A stretch of DNA of 64,000 bases from Leadbetterella sp035299025. GTDB taxonomy: Bacteria > Bacteroidota > Bacteroidia > Cytophagales > Spirosomataceae. A program made the position numbers and the translations under genes. Under the pieces are notes generated by a model. It worked only from the letters and a program-made list of their open reading frames with translations, had not been told where the DNA came from and ran no database searches. This document shows, piece after piece, positions 36,533 to 45,385 of the stretch; position 1 is the first letter of the stretch, and each line of letters opens with the position of its first letter. The stretch is from the NCBI GenBank assembly GCA_035299025.1, contig DATGXK010000008.1, positions 186,001 through 250,000 of the forward strand. Reading direction: 5' to 3'.

Positions 36533-38980
36533 ATGCGTTTCATCAAACACTTCTGGAGCTATCTGGTCATGGTCGGCTTGATCTATCTCCTCCATAATCC
36601 CATCGGTATGCTCCCTCCTTTGGGTAGGTTATTTAGTCCTTTCGAAGGATTTTTACAAAATAGTACGAACAAAAGCACCCTTTTGGACCAAAATCTTGAC
36701 TTAGAAGGTGTAAAAGAAGAAGTAAAGGTAATCTATGACGTGAACCAGGTACCTCATATTTTTGCAAATAACGAGGACGACCTCTATTTTGCCCAAGGTT
36801 ATGTGATGGCCAAGGACAGAATCTGGCAGATGGAGTTCTACACCATGGTTGCAGCAGGCCGACTGACCGAAATTGTAGGTGAAAGGGCCTTAGAATACGA
36901 TAGATACAACAGAAGACTGGGAATGGCCAGAGCTGCGGCCAAAATTGCCGAAAACCTCAAAAGTGACCCTATCTCTTCGAAAATATTAGATGCCTATACC
37001 AATGGCGTAAATAGTTACATTGCTCAGATTGACTACAAAAACCTTCCAGTAGAGTACAAAATATTGGGTTACAAACCAACTGCGTGGACGCCCTACAAAA
37101 CAATTCTGATGCTCATGAATATGCGTAACACCCTCAATGGCGGTAGCGACGACTTCAGAATGAGCAATGTAGTGGACGAATATGGCTTAGATACCGTCAA
37201 AGATCTTTTTCCAAATTACCCCGCGGAAGAGTCTCCGATAATCCCTGTAGGTACACCTTGGAACTTTAAACCTTTACCAGTTACCACTCCGAGCAAAGTA
37301 ATGGCAGGCAAAAATGACGATAAAGTAATTGTGAAAATACCTAGTCCTGCACCAGAAATTGGCTCAAACAACTGGGCCGTGGGCGGAGCTAAATCTGCTA
37401 CAGGATTACCAATTTTATCTAACGACCCACATCTTGGGCTTACATTGCCTTCGATTTGGTATCAGATGCAGTTGAGCTGTCCAACGGTAAATGTCTATGG
37501 TGTGGCATTGCCTGGCTGTCCTGGCATAGTGATTGGTTACAACAAGGATATCGCCTGGGGAGTGACCAATGTGGGTAGCGATGTGATGGATTTTTACAAA
37601 ATAAGATTCAACAATGCTGAAAAAACGCACTACATGTACAACAACAAGTGGACTCCAACCACAAAATACACGGAGGAGTTCAGACTTAAATCAAGTAAAA
37701 TAGTAAAAGACACCTTGATTTATACCCACCATGGACCCGTGGTTTACAACGAATCAAAAGAAACCAATTTCAACAAAAACGCTCCTGCGGGACATGCCAT
37801 GCGTTGGATAGCCCTAGAGACTTCGGGTTCTGACCTCATGATTTTTTATCATCTTAACAGAGCAAAAAATTATGATGATTATAAAAAGGCATTAACCTAT
37901 TATACCGCTCCAGCTCAAAATTTCATTTTCGCGAGTAACCAAAACGACATTGCAATCACTCCAAATGGTAAATTTCCACTAAAATGGAAAGAACAAGGCA
38001 AATACATTTTGGATGGCTCAATGCCCGAGCATGATTGGCAGGGATGGATACCGACGGAACAAAATCCAACCGTAAAAAACCCAGCCAGAGGTTTTGTAAG
38101 TTCAGCCAATCAGTTTTCAACTGACCCTACCTATCCTTATTATCTAGGATGGAAATTTGCACCTGCAAATAGAGCTGTGAGGATAAACGAAAGGCTCGCC
38201 GCTATGAAAAATGCCAATGCGGATAGTTTAAGGTCTATTTTGAATGATAATTATAATGTGGCTGCCAGAAGGATTTTGCCAACTTTGCTGCCAATTTTGG
38301 AAACTTCAAAAGACGCTAGCATAGCTCCTGCCAGAGAAATCATGAAAAAATGGAACTTGATGAACAACCCTGACGCTGTAGGTGCGACAATTTATGAACG
38401 TTGGGTGAAAGAACTTGAAAACTGGATTTGGAATGACGAATTCCCATCAGACCAATATATGTTACATCCAACGGAAGACCGCACTTTTGAAATGCTAAAA
38501 AAACAAGCAGATGCAAAATGGTTTGACAACAAAAACACCAAAGACAAGCTGGAAACCATCAATGACATAGTTTTGGGCAGTTTCAAGGCTACGATTGATA
38601 GTCTAACACTGCACAATGGCCCCATGACTCCGGAAACTTGGGCATGGGCCAAGATAAAAAATACTAGCATAGGGCATTTAGGCAAAATCCCGGGATTTTC
38701 TAGGACTGGTATCATAAACGGCGGCGGCCGTGGCATCGTAAATGCCACATCAGAAACACATGGACCCTCGTGGCGTATGGTGATAGAACTAGATAAGGAA
38801 TGGCCAAGGGGGTATGGATTATACCCAGGCGGACAGTCAGGCAATGTGGGTAGCAAATACTACGACAACATGGTGGACAAATGGGCTGCAGGCAAACTCG
38901 ACACTTTGGTTTTTATGAAAAACAAAGACGAGAAATCTCCAAAACTGACCAGAACAATGACAATTAAACCTAAAAAATAA
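36533..38980 (+). CDS. Penicillin acylase (S45) family amidohydrolase
   Basis: 815 residues. An N-terminal hydrophobic anchor or signal (about 8-28), then the alpha part, a spacer (about 250-277) and the beta chain beginning at the catalytic serine Ser278 in EIGSNNWAVGG. Maturation is by self-cleavage before that Ser. PHIFANNEDDLYFAQGYVMA and SNDPHLGLTLPSIWYQMQLS are standard family segments. Members hydrolyse beta-lactam side chains, acyl-homoserine lactones or other amides in the periplasm; the substrate here is unknown. A small membrane-protein gene follows after 11 bp. Confidence 0.94.
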   Translation: MRFIKHFWSYLVMVGLIYLLHNPIGMLPPLGRLFSPFEGFLQNSTNKSTLLDQNLDLEGVKEEVKVIYDVNQVPHIFANNEDDLYFAQGYVMAKDRIWQMEFYTMVAAGRLTEIVGERALEYDRYNRRLGMARAAAKIAENLKSDPISSKILDAYTNGVNSYIAQIDYKNLPVEYKILGYKPTAWTPYKTILMLMNMRNTLNGGSDDFRMSNVVDEYGLDTVKDLFPNYPAEESPIIPVGTPWNFKPLPVTTPSKVMAGKNDDKVIVKIPSPAPEIGSNNWAVGGAKSATGLPILSNDPHLGLTLPSIWYQMQLSCPTVNVYGVALPGCPGIVIGYNKDIAWGVTNVGSDVMDFYKIRFNNAEKTHYMYNNKWTPTTKYTEEFRLKSSKIVKDTLIYTHHGPVVYNESKETNFNKNAPAGHAMRWIALETSGSDLMIFYHLNRAKNYDDYKKALTYYTAPAQNFIFASNQNDIAITPNGKFPLKWKEQGKYILDGSMPEHDWQGWIPTEQNPTVKNPARGFVSSANQFSTDPTYPYYLGWKFAPANRAVRINERLAAMKNANADSLRSILNDNYNVAARRILPTLLPILETSKDASIAPAREIMKKWNLMNNPDAVGATIYERWVKELENWIWNDEFPSDQYMLHPTEDRTFEMLKKQADAKWFDNKNTKDKLETINDIVLGSFKATIDSLTLHNGPMTPETWAWAKIKNTSIGHLGKIPGFSRTGIINGGGRGIVNATSETHGPSWRMVIELDKEWPRGYGLYPGGQSGNVGSKYYDNMVDKWAAGKLDTLVFMKNKDEKSPKLTRTMTIKPKK

Positions 38981-38991
38981 AATACTAGACT

Positions 38992-39348
38992 ATGTTATAC
39001 TTATTGATATTGATAATTGGGGGCATTGCCTCATATTTTGGCCCATGGTGGATTATAGCTCCGGTGGCCTTGGCTCTTTGTTGGTGGAAAGCCAAAACAC
39101 CCAAAGAAGGCTACGTAGTTTCGGCAGCGGCTACAGTGAGTTTATGGATTGGCTATGCCACTTTTCTCAATGCAACAGCCGATGTAAACATGATAGACAA
39201 AATAGCCGAGATGTTTACAGGTGGGGTAGGATTTTTATCCAAAATCCCTAAGATTGGCCTGGTTTTTACAGTAATGACCCTTATTGCCACGGCCATTGGT
39301 GGTTTTGCAGGCATGTCGGGTGTGCAAATGAGGAGATTTTTTAAGTGA
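38992..39348 (+). CDS. Small integral membrane protein
   Basis: 118 residues with three to four hydrophobic helices (starting ILIIGGIASYFGPWWIIAPV, with a Trp-rich second segment) and a Gly-rich C-terminal span (IATAIGGFAGMSGVQM). I recognise no family. It begins 11 bp after the acylase gene, so it is probably co-expressed, and ends before a hairpin. Confidence 0.7.
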   Translation: MLYLLILIIGGIASYFGPWWIIAPVALALCWWKAKTPKEGYVVSAAATVSLWIGYATFLNATADVNMIDKIAEMFTGGVGFLSKIPKIGLVFTVMTLIATAIGGFAGMSGVQMRRFFK

Positions 39349-39358
39349 TTTTTTAAAC

Positions 39359-39389
39359 AAAATGGACACTTTAGAAAGTCGTCCATTTT
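39359..39389 (+). terminator. Terminator after the acylase/membrane-protein unit
   Basis: AAAATGGAC (39359-39367) and GTCCATTTT (39381-39389) are perfect complements; loop of 13 bases, short T tract. Confidence 0.7.
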
Positions 39390-39444
39390 GTCCTTTGCAA
39401 TCGATTCATATTCTCGTTTTCTTTAGATTAATCATTAAAATAAT

Positions 39445-39452
39445 TATATTTG
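39445..39452 (+). promoter_or_regulatory. -7 element of the ompH promoter
   Basis: TATATTTG is an exact TAnnTTTG, 28 bp before the ATG. A clear -33 TTTG is not seen. Confidence 0.55.
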
Positions 39453-39480
39453 CACCCTTATTCAGAAAATAAAACATTAA

Positions 39481-40074
39481 ATGAAAAAAATAAGCTTACT
39501 ATTTTTAGGTCTTTCAATGGCCATTTTGGGTTGCGACAAAGCAGCTGGTGACTCAAAAACTGGCGGTCAACCTTCAGGAAGAATTGTATATGTAAACACA
39601 GATACATTATTGAACAACTACGAATATTACAAAGACGTAGTGAAAGAATTCGACAGCAAGAGATTTGCTCTTGAGAACGACTTGGCCAAAAGAACGCAAT
39701 CGTTCCAAAACGAAGTGGCTTTGTTTCAAAGACGTGCACAAGCCGGTGGTATGACCGAAGAGCAAGGAAAAAGCACACAGCTGGCCCTTCAACAAAAAGA
39801 GCAAGACATCATGATGTTTAGAGATAATGCAGCTGGAAACTTGCAACAAGAACAAGCCAAAAAAACGGACGAATTGTTGACAAACATTCAGACCTACTTG
39901 AAAAAATATAACTCTGGAAACAAGTTTGATATGGTTATTGGTTATTCAAAAGGTGGTGGTGTATTGTACGCCAAAGAAGATTTGGACATCACACAAGACG
40001 TATTGAAAGGCCTTAACGAGGAATACAAAAATTCGGGTAAAAAACCAGCCGCAGCTGATTCGACCAAGAAATAA
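39481..40074 (+). CDS. OmpH/Skp-family periplasmic chaperone, lipoprotein type
   Basis: 197 residues. The leader ends in a lipobox-like LGCDKA (Cys at 18), then IVYVNTDTLLNNYEYYKDVV opens the Skp domain. A long Gln/Glu-rich coiled coil (about 65-135) forms the tentacles, and the C-terminal part is FDMVIGYSKGGGVLYAKEDLD. Skp proteins hold unfolded outer-membrane proteins; the likely lipid anchor differs from classic soluble Skp. Single gene with its own terminator. Confidence 0.88.
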   Translation: MKKISLLFLGLSMAILGCDKAAGDSKTGGQPSGRIVYVNTDTLLNNYEYYKDVVKEFDSKRFALENDLAKRTQSFQNEVALFQRRAQAGGMTEEQGKSTQLALQQKEQDIMMFRDNAAGNLQQEQAKKTDELLTNIQTYLKKYNSGNKFDMVIGYSKGGGVLYAKEDLDITQDVLKGLNEEYKNSGKKPAAADSTKK

Positions 40075-40099
40075 TATTTTTAGAAATAAATATTCAAGA

Positions 40100-40129
40100 A
40101 AAGGCGAGACCAATAATCTCGTCTTTTTT
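40100..40129. terminator. Terminator between ompH and lptB
   Basis: AAAGGCGAGA (40100-40109) with TCTCGTCTTT (40117-40126), one wobble, then T-run; convergent genes may share it. Confidence 0.8.
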
Positions 40130-40133
40130 ATGT

Positions 40134-40871
40134 TTAAAACTTTCGTTTCAGCTCGAAATTCATTCCCAAATACACTTTTCTCACCAATTCATCTGCAGCC
40201 AATTCCTCTGCAGTACCTTGTCTCAGAATTTTACCTTCGAAAAGCAAATAGGCACGGTCCGTAATGGAAAGTGTTTCGTTTACGTTGTGGTCGGTTATCA
40301 GTATTCCAATATTTCGGTGTTTTAGCTTGGCCACTATACTTTGTATTTCTTCCACCGCAATAGGGTCGACTCCTGCAAAAGGCTCATCCAACAAGATAAA
40401 TTTGGGATCCACCGCCAAGGCCCTGGCAATCTCCGTTCTCCTCCTCTCGCCACCAGAAAGTACGATTCCTTTGTTTTTACGTACATGTGTAAGGCTAAAT
40501 TCTTCCAAAAGCGACTCTGTTTTTTCTTTTCGCTCTTGATTGGTCATTTTTGGCAAGGCCAACTCCATTACGCCCAATATATTTTCTTCAACCGTCAAAT
40601 CTCTAAAAACAGATGCCTCCTGAGCCAAATAACCTATACCCAGCTTGGCCCGTTTGTACATGGGCAGACTGGTGATATCGATATCATCCAACCAGATTTT
40701 ACCCTCATTGGGCTTAACCAAACCCACCGCCATGTAAAAAGAGGTAGTTTTACCTGCACCATTCGGTCCCAAAAGTCCAACAATTTCTCCCTGAGCTACC
40801 TGGTAACTCACTTCATTGTTCACGAGCCTTTGTCCGTATTTTTTTATAAGATTTTCGGTGCGTAATATCAT
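40134..40871 (-). CDS. lptB: LPS export ABC transporter ATP-binding protein
   Basis: 245 residues. Powers extraction of lipopolysaccharide from the inner membrane. Walker A GLLGPNGAGKTTSF (33-46), signature LSGGERRRTEIARAL, Walker B FILLDEPFAGVDPIA and the switch His in LITDHNVNETLSI match LptB closely. lptC, F, G are not next to it, as usual in Bacteroidetes. Confidence 0.95.
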   Translation of the reverse strand: MILRTENLIKKYGQRLVNNEVSYQVAQGEIVGLLGPNGAGKTTSFYMAVGLVKPNEGKIWLDDIDITSLPMYKRAKLGIGYLAQEASVFRDLTVEENILGVMELALPKMTNQERKEKTESLLEEFSLTHVRKNKGIVLSGGERRRTEIARALAVDPKFILLDEPFAGVDPIAVEEIQSIVAKLKHRNIGILITDHNVNETLSITDRAYLLFEGKILRQGTAEELAADELVRKVYLGMNFELKRKF

Positions 40872-40942
40872 TCTGTATCAATTTGGTTGTAAAAATACCA
40901 ATTTATTCTTTAAGTGAGGATGTTAAAAAATGTTAGGAGTTT

Positions 40943-42667
40943 CTAAAACTTTATATCCCTCACAAACAACTGCAAAGTTGTTTTGTCTCGAAACGTATTT
41001 TCTTCAATCGAATACGCCATACTGAATTTGTTCCCGGCTTTTAGACCTTGGTAAAAATCGTCCACCATTCCGAAGCCAATGGCCGAAAAAACTGAGCCTG
41101 TGTCTTCGTCCAAAATCTCCAGTTTAAGGTGTTTTTCCTTTAAAATTCTTGGTTCAGCAGCCAATGAAAGGTTCTCAGAAACAAAAATAGGCTGCATATT
41201 GTGAGGACCAAACGGAGCCATTTGCTTCATGATTCTGTAAAATTTCGGACTGATTTCAGACAAATCTATTTTGATATCGATATTGATTTTCGGAACCAAA
41301 TGTTCCTCCAAAATCATTTCGTTAACAATTTGATCAAAATGAGCACGGAATTCATCGATTTTATCAATTTCGATGGTCATTCCGGCCGCATGCATGTGCC
41401 CACCAAACTGTATCAACAAATGAGCACTTCGTTCGATAGCCGCATATAAATCAAAGCCTGGCACTGACCTTGCCGAACCAGCCGCCACTTTGTCCCCCGA
41501 TTTTGTAAAGATGATGGTGGGTCTGTGAAAATTCTCAATACACCTCGAAGCGACAATGCCAATGACCCCCTTGTGCCAATTTTCTGAGAACAAAACCGTA
41601 CTTTTGGCCATATTGAGCAGCCAGTCGTCCTTCCGAATCATATCCAAAGCCTCCTCGGTTATGCGAGAATCGTGGCCTTTACGCTCAGTATTATTGGCCT
41701 GTATTTCGTAAGCAAATGCCAATGCTTCATCAAAATCATCGGCCAATAGTAATTGTACAGCGGCCTTGGCATGTTTTATCCTTCCGGCGGCATTAATTCT
41801 TGGGCCAAGAACAAAAACCACGTTTTCAATGCTCATTTCGCCTGAAAAACCCGCCACTTGTTTGAGTGCTTTCAAGCCAGTTCTGGGATCCTCATTGATT
41901 TTTTTAAGCCCAAAATAGGCCAAGATTCGATTTTCACCGTTGATAGGAACTATATCAGAAGCAATACTGACCATGGCCAAATCGAGAAATTCAAACAGAT
42001 TCTCTATAGGAATTTCTTTTCGAATACAAAGTGCCGTAAGCAGCTTAAAACCAACACCATTACCCGTCAATTCTTTGAAGGGATATGGGCAATCTGAACG
42101 CTTGGGGTCTAAAACGGCCACTGCAGCTGGAAGTTCATCACCTGGTTCGTGATGATCACAAATAATGAAATCTATACCGTATTTGGTTTGTGCATATTCA
42201 ATTTTGTCGATGGACTTTATACCACAATCGAGGCTAATCATCAACGACGCCCCTATTTCAGCCGCAAAATCTATTCCCAAAGTCGAAATCCCATATCCTT
42301 CTTTGTATCTGTCAGGATTGTAATACTCGATGTTGGGGTAGTAATTTTTCAGAAAACCATAAAACAATGCCACGGCTGTCGTTCCGTCCACATCATAATC
42401 TCCGAAAATCAAGATTTTTTCATTTTCATCTATTGCTTTTATGAGCCTTTCTACGGCCACATCCATATCCTTCATCAAGAATGGATCATGTAAATCTTCG
42501 ATTTGAGGCCTAAAAAAGTGCTTTGCTTGATCAAAATCTTTCACGCCTCTTTGCCAAAGCATCGTGGCCATAGATTTGGAAACAGAGAGTTGATTTACCA
42601 AATCTCCAACAATTTGGAGATCCTCTGACTGCGTTGGTGTGGGTTTAAAATTCCAGTTTTTTTCCAT
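40943..42667 (-). CDS. recJ: Single-stranded-DNA-specific exonuclease RecJ
   Basis: 574 residues. The DHH phosphoesterase motifs are present: GDYDVDGTTAVALF, SLDCGIKS, DHHEPGD; the DHHA1 glycine motif FGGHMHAAGMTIE follows, then an OB-like C-terminal domain. It degrades ssDNA 5' to 3' in recombination and repair. I prefer the ATG at 42667 to a TTG three codons earlier. It has a clear spacer to the divergent trpD unit. Confidence 0.95.
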   Translation of the reverse strand: MEKNWNFKPTPTQSEDLQIVGDLVNQLSVSKSMATMLWQRGVKDFDQAKHFFRPQIEDLHDPFLMKDMDVAVERLIKAIDENEKILIFGDYDVDGTTAVALFYGFLKNYYPNIEYYNPDRYKEGYGISTLGIDFAAEIGASLMISLDCGIKSIDKIEYAQTKYGIDFIICDHHEPGDELPAAVAVLDPKRSDCPYPFKELTGNGVGFKLLTALCIRKEIPIENLFEFLDLAMVSIASDIVPINGENRILAYFGLKKINEDPRTGLKALKQVAGFSGEMSIENVVFVLGPRINAAGRIKHAKAAVQLLLADDFDEALAFAYEIQANNTERKGHDSRITEEALDMIRKDDWLLNMAKSTVLFSENWHKGVIGIVASRCIENFHRPTIIFTKSGDKVAAGSARSVPGFDLYAAIERSAHLLIQFGGHMHAAGMTIEIDKIDEFRAHFDQIVNEMILEEHLVPKINIDIKIDLSEISPKFYRIMKQMAPFGPHNMQPIFVSENLSLAAEPRILKEKHLKLEILDEDTGSVFSAIGFGMVDDFYQGLKAGNKFSMAYSIEENTFRDKTTLQLFVRDIKF

Positions 42668-42804
42668 AATTAACAAATTTATAAATTATGGCACAGAAAT
42701 TGAAATCTATTAAAAAGAAAACAAAAAAGATTGACAATTCACACATTGTTCGGTTTTACCCAGAAAATGTAATTTCGTTAAGTTTGTCAAATAAATCGTT
42801 TAAG

Positions 42805-42832
42805 AGAGTGTCGTGGAGGCACTCTTTTTTTT
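42805..42832 (+). terminator. Hairpin and eight-T run before trpD
   Basis: AGAGTG (42805-42810) pairs with CACTCT (42820-42825); eight T follow. No established gene precedes it on the plus strand; a TAAGTTTG element (42779-42786) lies just upstream. It could end a short transcript or attenuate trpD. Confidence 0.6.
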
Positions 42833-42909
42833 GTTTTTAGGAAATAATGAAAGTTTGTTTTGATAAATCCTCGTTCGTGTACTTATTTTAGATTTCAAAA
42901 AAAGTATTA

Positions 42910-43893
42910 ATGAAGAAACTCCTCGAAAGTCTTATTTCAGCCACCGATTTGAACCTTGAAGAATCACGAAATGCCATACTCAAAATCGGTTCTGGAGAAA
43001 TAAATCCTGCCCAAATAGCCGCTTTTTTAATGGGAGTTCAACAAAAAGGCATTGCGGTAGAGGAGCTAAAAGGTTTTAGAGAAGGGATGTTGGAGTTGGC
43101 CATAGGTATTGACTTGAGCGAATTTGACGCCATGGATGTATGTGGGACTGGCGGTGATGGCAAGGACACTTTCAATATCTCCACCACTTCCGCATTTGTG
43201 GTAGCCGGAGCTGGCCAAAATGTAGCCAAACATGGCAATCATGGTGTGAGTTCATTGGTAGGCAGCAGTACCGTATTGGAGCATTTGGGAGTAAAATTTA
43301 CCAATGATGCAGATTATCTGAGGTCTAAAATCGAAAAAGCAGGTATTTGTTACCTCCACGCCCCACTTTTTCATCCGGCCATGCGGTTTGTGGGTCCTAT
43401 ACGTAAAGAACTGGGTATAAAAACCTTTTTTAATATCCTCGGGCCACTGATGAACCCAGCCAAAGTTCAAAAGCAACTCAGCGGGGTTTTTGACCAGAAA
43501 ACTTTTGAACTTTACAAAAATCTTTTCCTTTCGTCTGGTACAAAATTTGGCGTTTTGCATGCCCTCGATGGCTACGATGAGGTGTCTTTGACTGGCGACT
43601 TCAGATTTGCGAATGGTCAAATTGATGATTTACTGAGCCCTTCCAATTTCAATTTTGAAAAAATCAATGCTCAAGAACTTTCGGGAGGAGACACTTTGGA
43701 AGAATCTGGAAAAATCATGATTGATATCCTGAAAAATCAAGGAACAAAAGCACAAACCGACACCGTAATTATCAATGCAGCCATAGCTTTGAGTGTGGCA
43801 AGAGACATCAAAATAGAAGAAGGAATAGCCCAAGCGAAGGAATCCCTTGAAAGTGGTAAAGCTTTGAAAAGTTTGGAGCTTTTGGTGGCGTAA
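42910..43893 (+). CDS. trpD: Anthranilate phosphoribosyltransferase
   Basis: 327 residues, cytoplasmic. It couples anthranilate to PRPP in tryptophan synthesis. The PRPP loop VCGTGGDGKDTFNIST (about 75-90), KHGNHGVSSLVGSSTVLE and HPAMRFVGPIRKELGIKTFF are diagnostic. It is not next to other trp genes, but a sugar-isomerase-like gene follows after 33 bp and may share its transcript. A hairpin with T-run lies 78 bp upstream. Confidence 0.96.
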   Translation: MKKLLESLISATDLNLEESRNAILKIGSGEINPAQIAAFLMGVQQKGIAVEELKGFREGMLELAIGIDLSEFDAMDVCGTGGDGKDTFNISTTSAFVVAGAGQNVAKHGNHGVSSLVGSSTVLEHLGVKFTNDADYLRSKIEKAGICYLHAPLFHPAMRFVGPIRKELGIKTFFNILGPLMNPAKVQKQLSGVFDQKTFELYKNLFLSSGTKFGVLHALDGYDEVSLTGDFRFANGQIDDLLSPSNFNFEKINAQELSGGDTLEESGKIMIDILKNQGTKAQTDTVIINAAIALSVARDIKIEEGIAQAKESLESGKALKSLELLVA

Positions 43894-43926
43894 ATTTAAA
43901 ATTTCAACATATAAGATACCTTAAAT

Positions 43927-44838
43927 ATGCTAAAACTAGGTTTTGTGTCTGCCATACTAGCAGATTCGAGTTTTGAGGGAGTTGTCGATTTTGCGGCAAA
44001 TAATGATTTCAAATGTGTGGAAATGATGTGCTGGCCGGGCAATTCGGCAGATGCACGTCGATATGCAGGTGTAACCCACATCGATGTGGAAAACATGGAC
44101 ATCAAGCACATCAACGGATACCTGAAACAAAAAAATATCAGCATATCAGGACTGGGCTATTATCCAAATCCACTTGATGCCGACGCCAAAAAGTCAGAGT
44201 TCTATATTGAGCATATCAAGAAAATCATAAGAGCCTGTAACCAATTGGGAGTGCCAGTTATGAATACTTTCATTGGAAGAAATCAGGCATTAAATATGCA
44301 AGACAACCTTGAGTTGTTTAAAAAACTTTGGAAACCCATCATAGAAACTGCCGAACAAGAAGGCATCAAAATAGGTATAGAAAACTGTCCGATGTTTTTT
44401 ACAAATGATGAATGGCCAGGAGGTAAAAATTTGGCGATTTCTCCTGCCGTGTGGGACAGAATGTTCGAGACCTTCCCTACTCCACTATTTGGATTAAATT
44501 ATGACCCCTCGCACATGATTTTTCAGATGATGGACGAAATCAAACCAATTTACCAATACAAAGACCGTCTACATCATGTACACATCAAAGACGTAAAAGT
44601 GTATAGAGACAAACTCGACAGAGTCGGTATTTTAGCCAATCCGCTAGAATATCATTCTCCAAAGCTCCCTGGATTGGGAGATGTAAACTGGCGGGCATTC
44701 TTTGCGGCACTCACAGACATCCGCTACCGTGGCCCGGTGGTGATAGAAGTAGAAGATAAAGCCTACGAAGGTAGTCAGGAAGATGTGCACGCTGCCATCA
44801 GAACTGCAAGGAATTATGTGAAGCAATTTTTGGATTGA
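43927..44838 (+). CDS. Sugar phosphate isomerase/epimerase (AP-endonuclease 2 fold)
   Basis: 303-residue TIM barrel of the xylose-isomerase-like family. It shows the metal-binding Glu in GIKIGIENCP, GLNYDPSHMIFQMMDE, and HVHIKDVKVYRDK near the C-terminus. Members act as ketose epimerases or isomerases, inosose isomerases or 3-keto-sugar enzymes; substrate not predictable. Its position after trpD is probably coincidental. Confidence 0.85.
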   Translation: MLKLGFVSAILADSSFEGVVDFAANNDFKCVEMMCWPGNSADARRYAGVTHIDVENMDIKHINGYLKQKNISISGLGYYPNPLDADAKKSEFYIEHIKKIIRACNQLGVPVMNTFIGRNQALNMQDNLELFKKLWKPIIETAEQEGIKIGIENCPMFFTNDEWPGGKNLAISPAVWDRMFETFPTPLFGLNYDPSHMIFQMMDEIKPIYQYKDRLHHVHIKDVKVYRDKLDRVGILANPLEYHSPKLPGLGDVNWRAFFAALTDIRYRGPVVIEVEDKAYEGSQEDVHAAIRTARNYVKQFLD

Positions 44839-44978
44839 TTATTCAAAAAAGTTTTAAGAATAAAAGACTTAATGTAAAGAACTTAACCTTCAAAGCCAAG
44901 TATGCTTTATGATTTATTCAAATAATATTCCAACGCTCAAGCGTCTTTCGGGGTCAATAAGAAAAAACAACATTACAA

Positions 44979-45332
44979 ATGAAAATGCTAACATTATTGG
45001 CCATAATGGCTTTCACATTCACTTCATGCGAACAAACTGAGGTAGTAGTAGGAGAAAACTTCGCAGTAAGCTACAAACCTACCCAATGCTCAGAACCATG
45101 GGACGAGGCCGCTTATACCGACAAAGGAAATTTGTCGCGGGAGGAAAGATTCAAATTATTTTTGAAAGATAAAGGAGTAAGTGATTTGAAAGAATTCAAA
45201 AATACACAAGACGACAAAGTCTTTTGTTCAGCTTGTACTTGCCCTTCAAATGACAATTTCTCGTTCAAAGTGAGTGAATCAGATCTTGCAAAATTGAAGA
45301 CTTTTGAGCCGTTTAAAACCGCTTTAAAATAA
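44979..45332 (+). CDS. Small lipoprotein of unknown function
   Basis: 117 residues. Signal peptide with lipobox FTFTSCEQ (Cys17). The mature part has four further Cys, three in FCSACTCPSND, which may bind metal or form disulfides. No known domain recognised. A monocistronic gene with a strong terminator. Confidence 0.7.
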   Translation: MKMLTLLAIMAFTFTSCEQTEVVVGENFAVSYKPTQCSEPWDEAAYTDKGNLSREERFKLFLKDKGVSDLKEFKNTQDDKVFCSACTCPSNDNFSFKVSESDLAKLKTFEPFKTALK

Positions 45333-45352
45333 TCTCTAAATGGCTTTAATGA

Positions 45353-45383
45353 AAAAGGCTGGAGCGATGCTCCAGCCTTTTTT
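45353..45383. terminator. Strong bidirectional terminator
   Basis: A perfect 13-bp stem, 45353-45365 with 45369-45381, around a 3-base loop, with A-run and T-run on the two sides. Confidence 0.95.
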
Positions 45384-45385
45384 TG

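Noticed and set aside
42688..42840. A 50-codon frame before trpD as a leader peptide
   Set aside because: It contains only one Trp codon and runs through the terminator hairpin, so I do not call it a gene.
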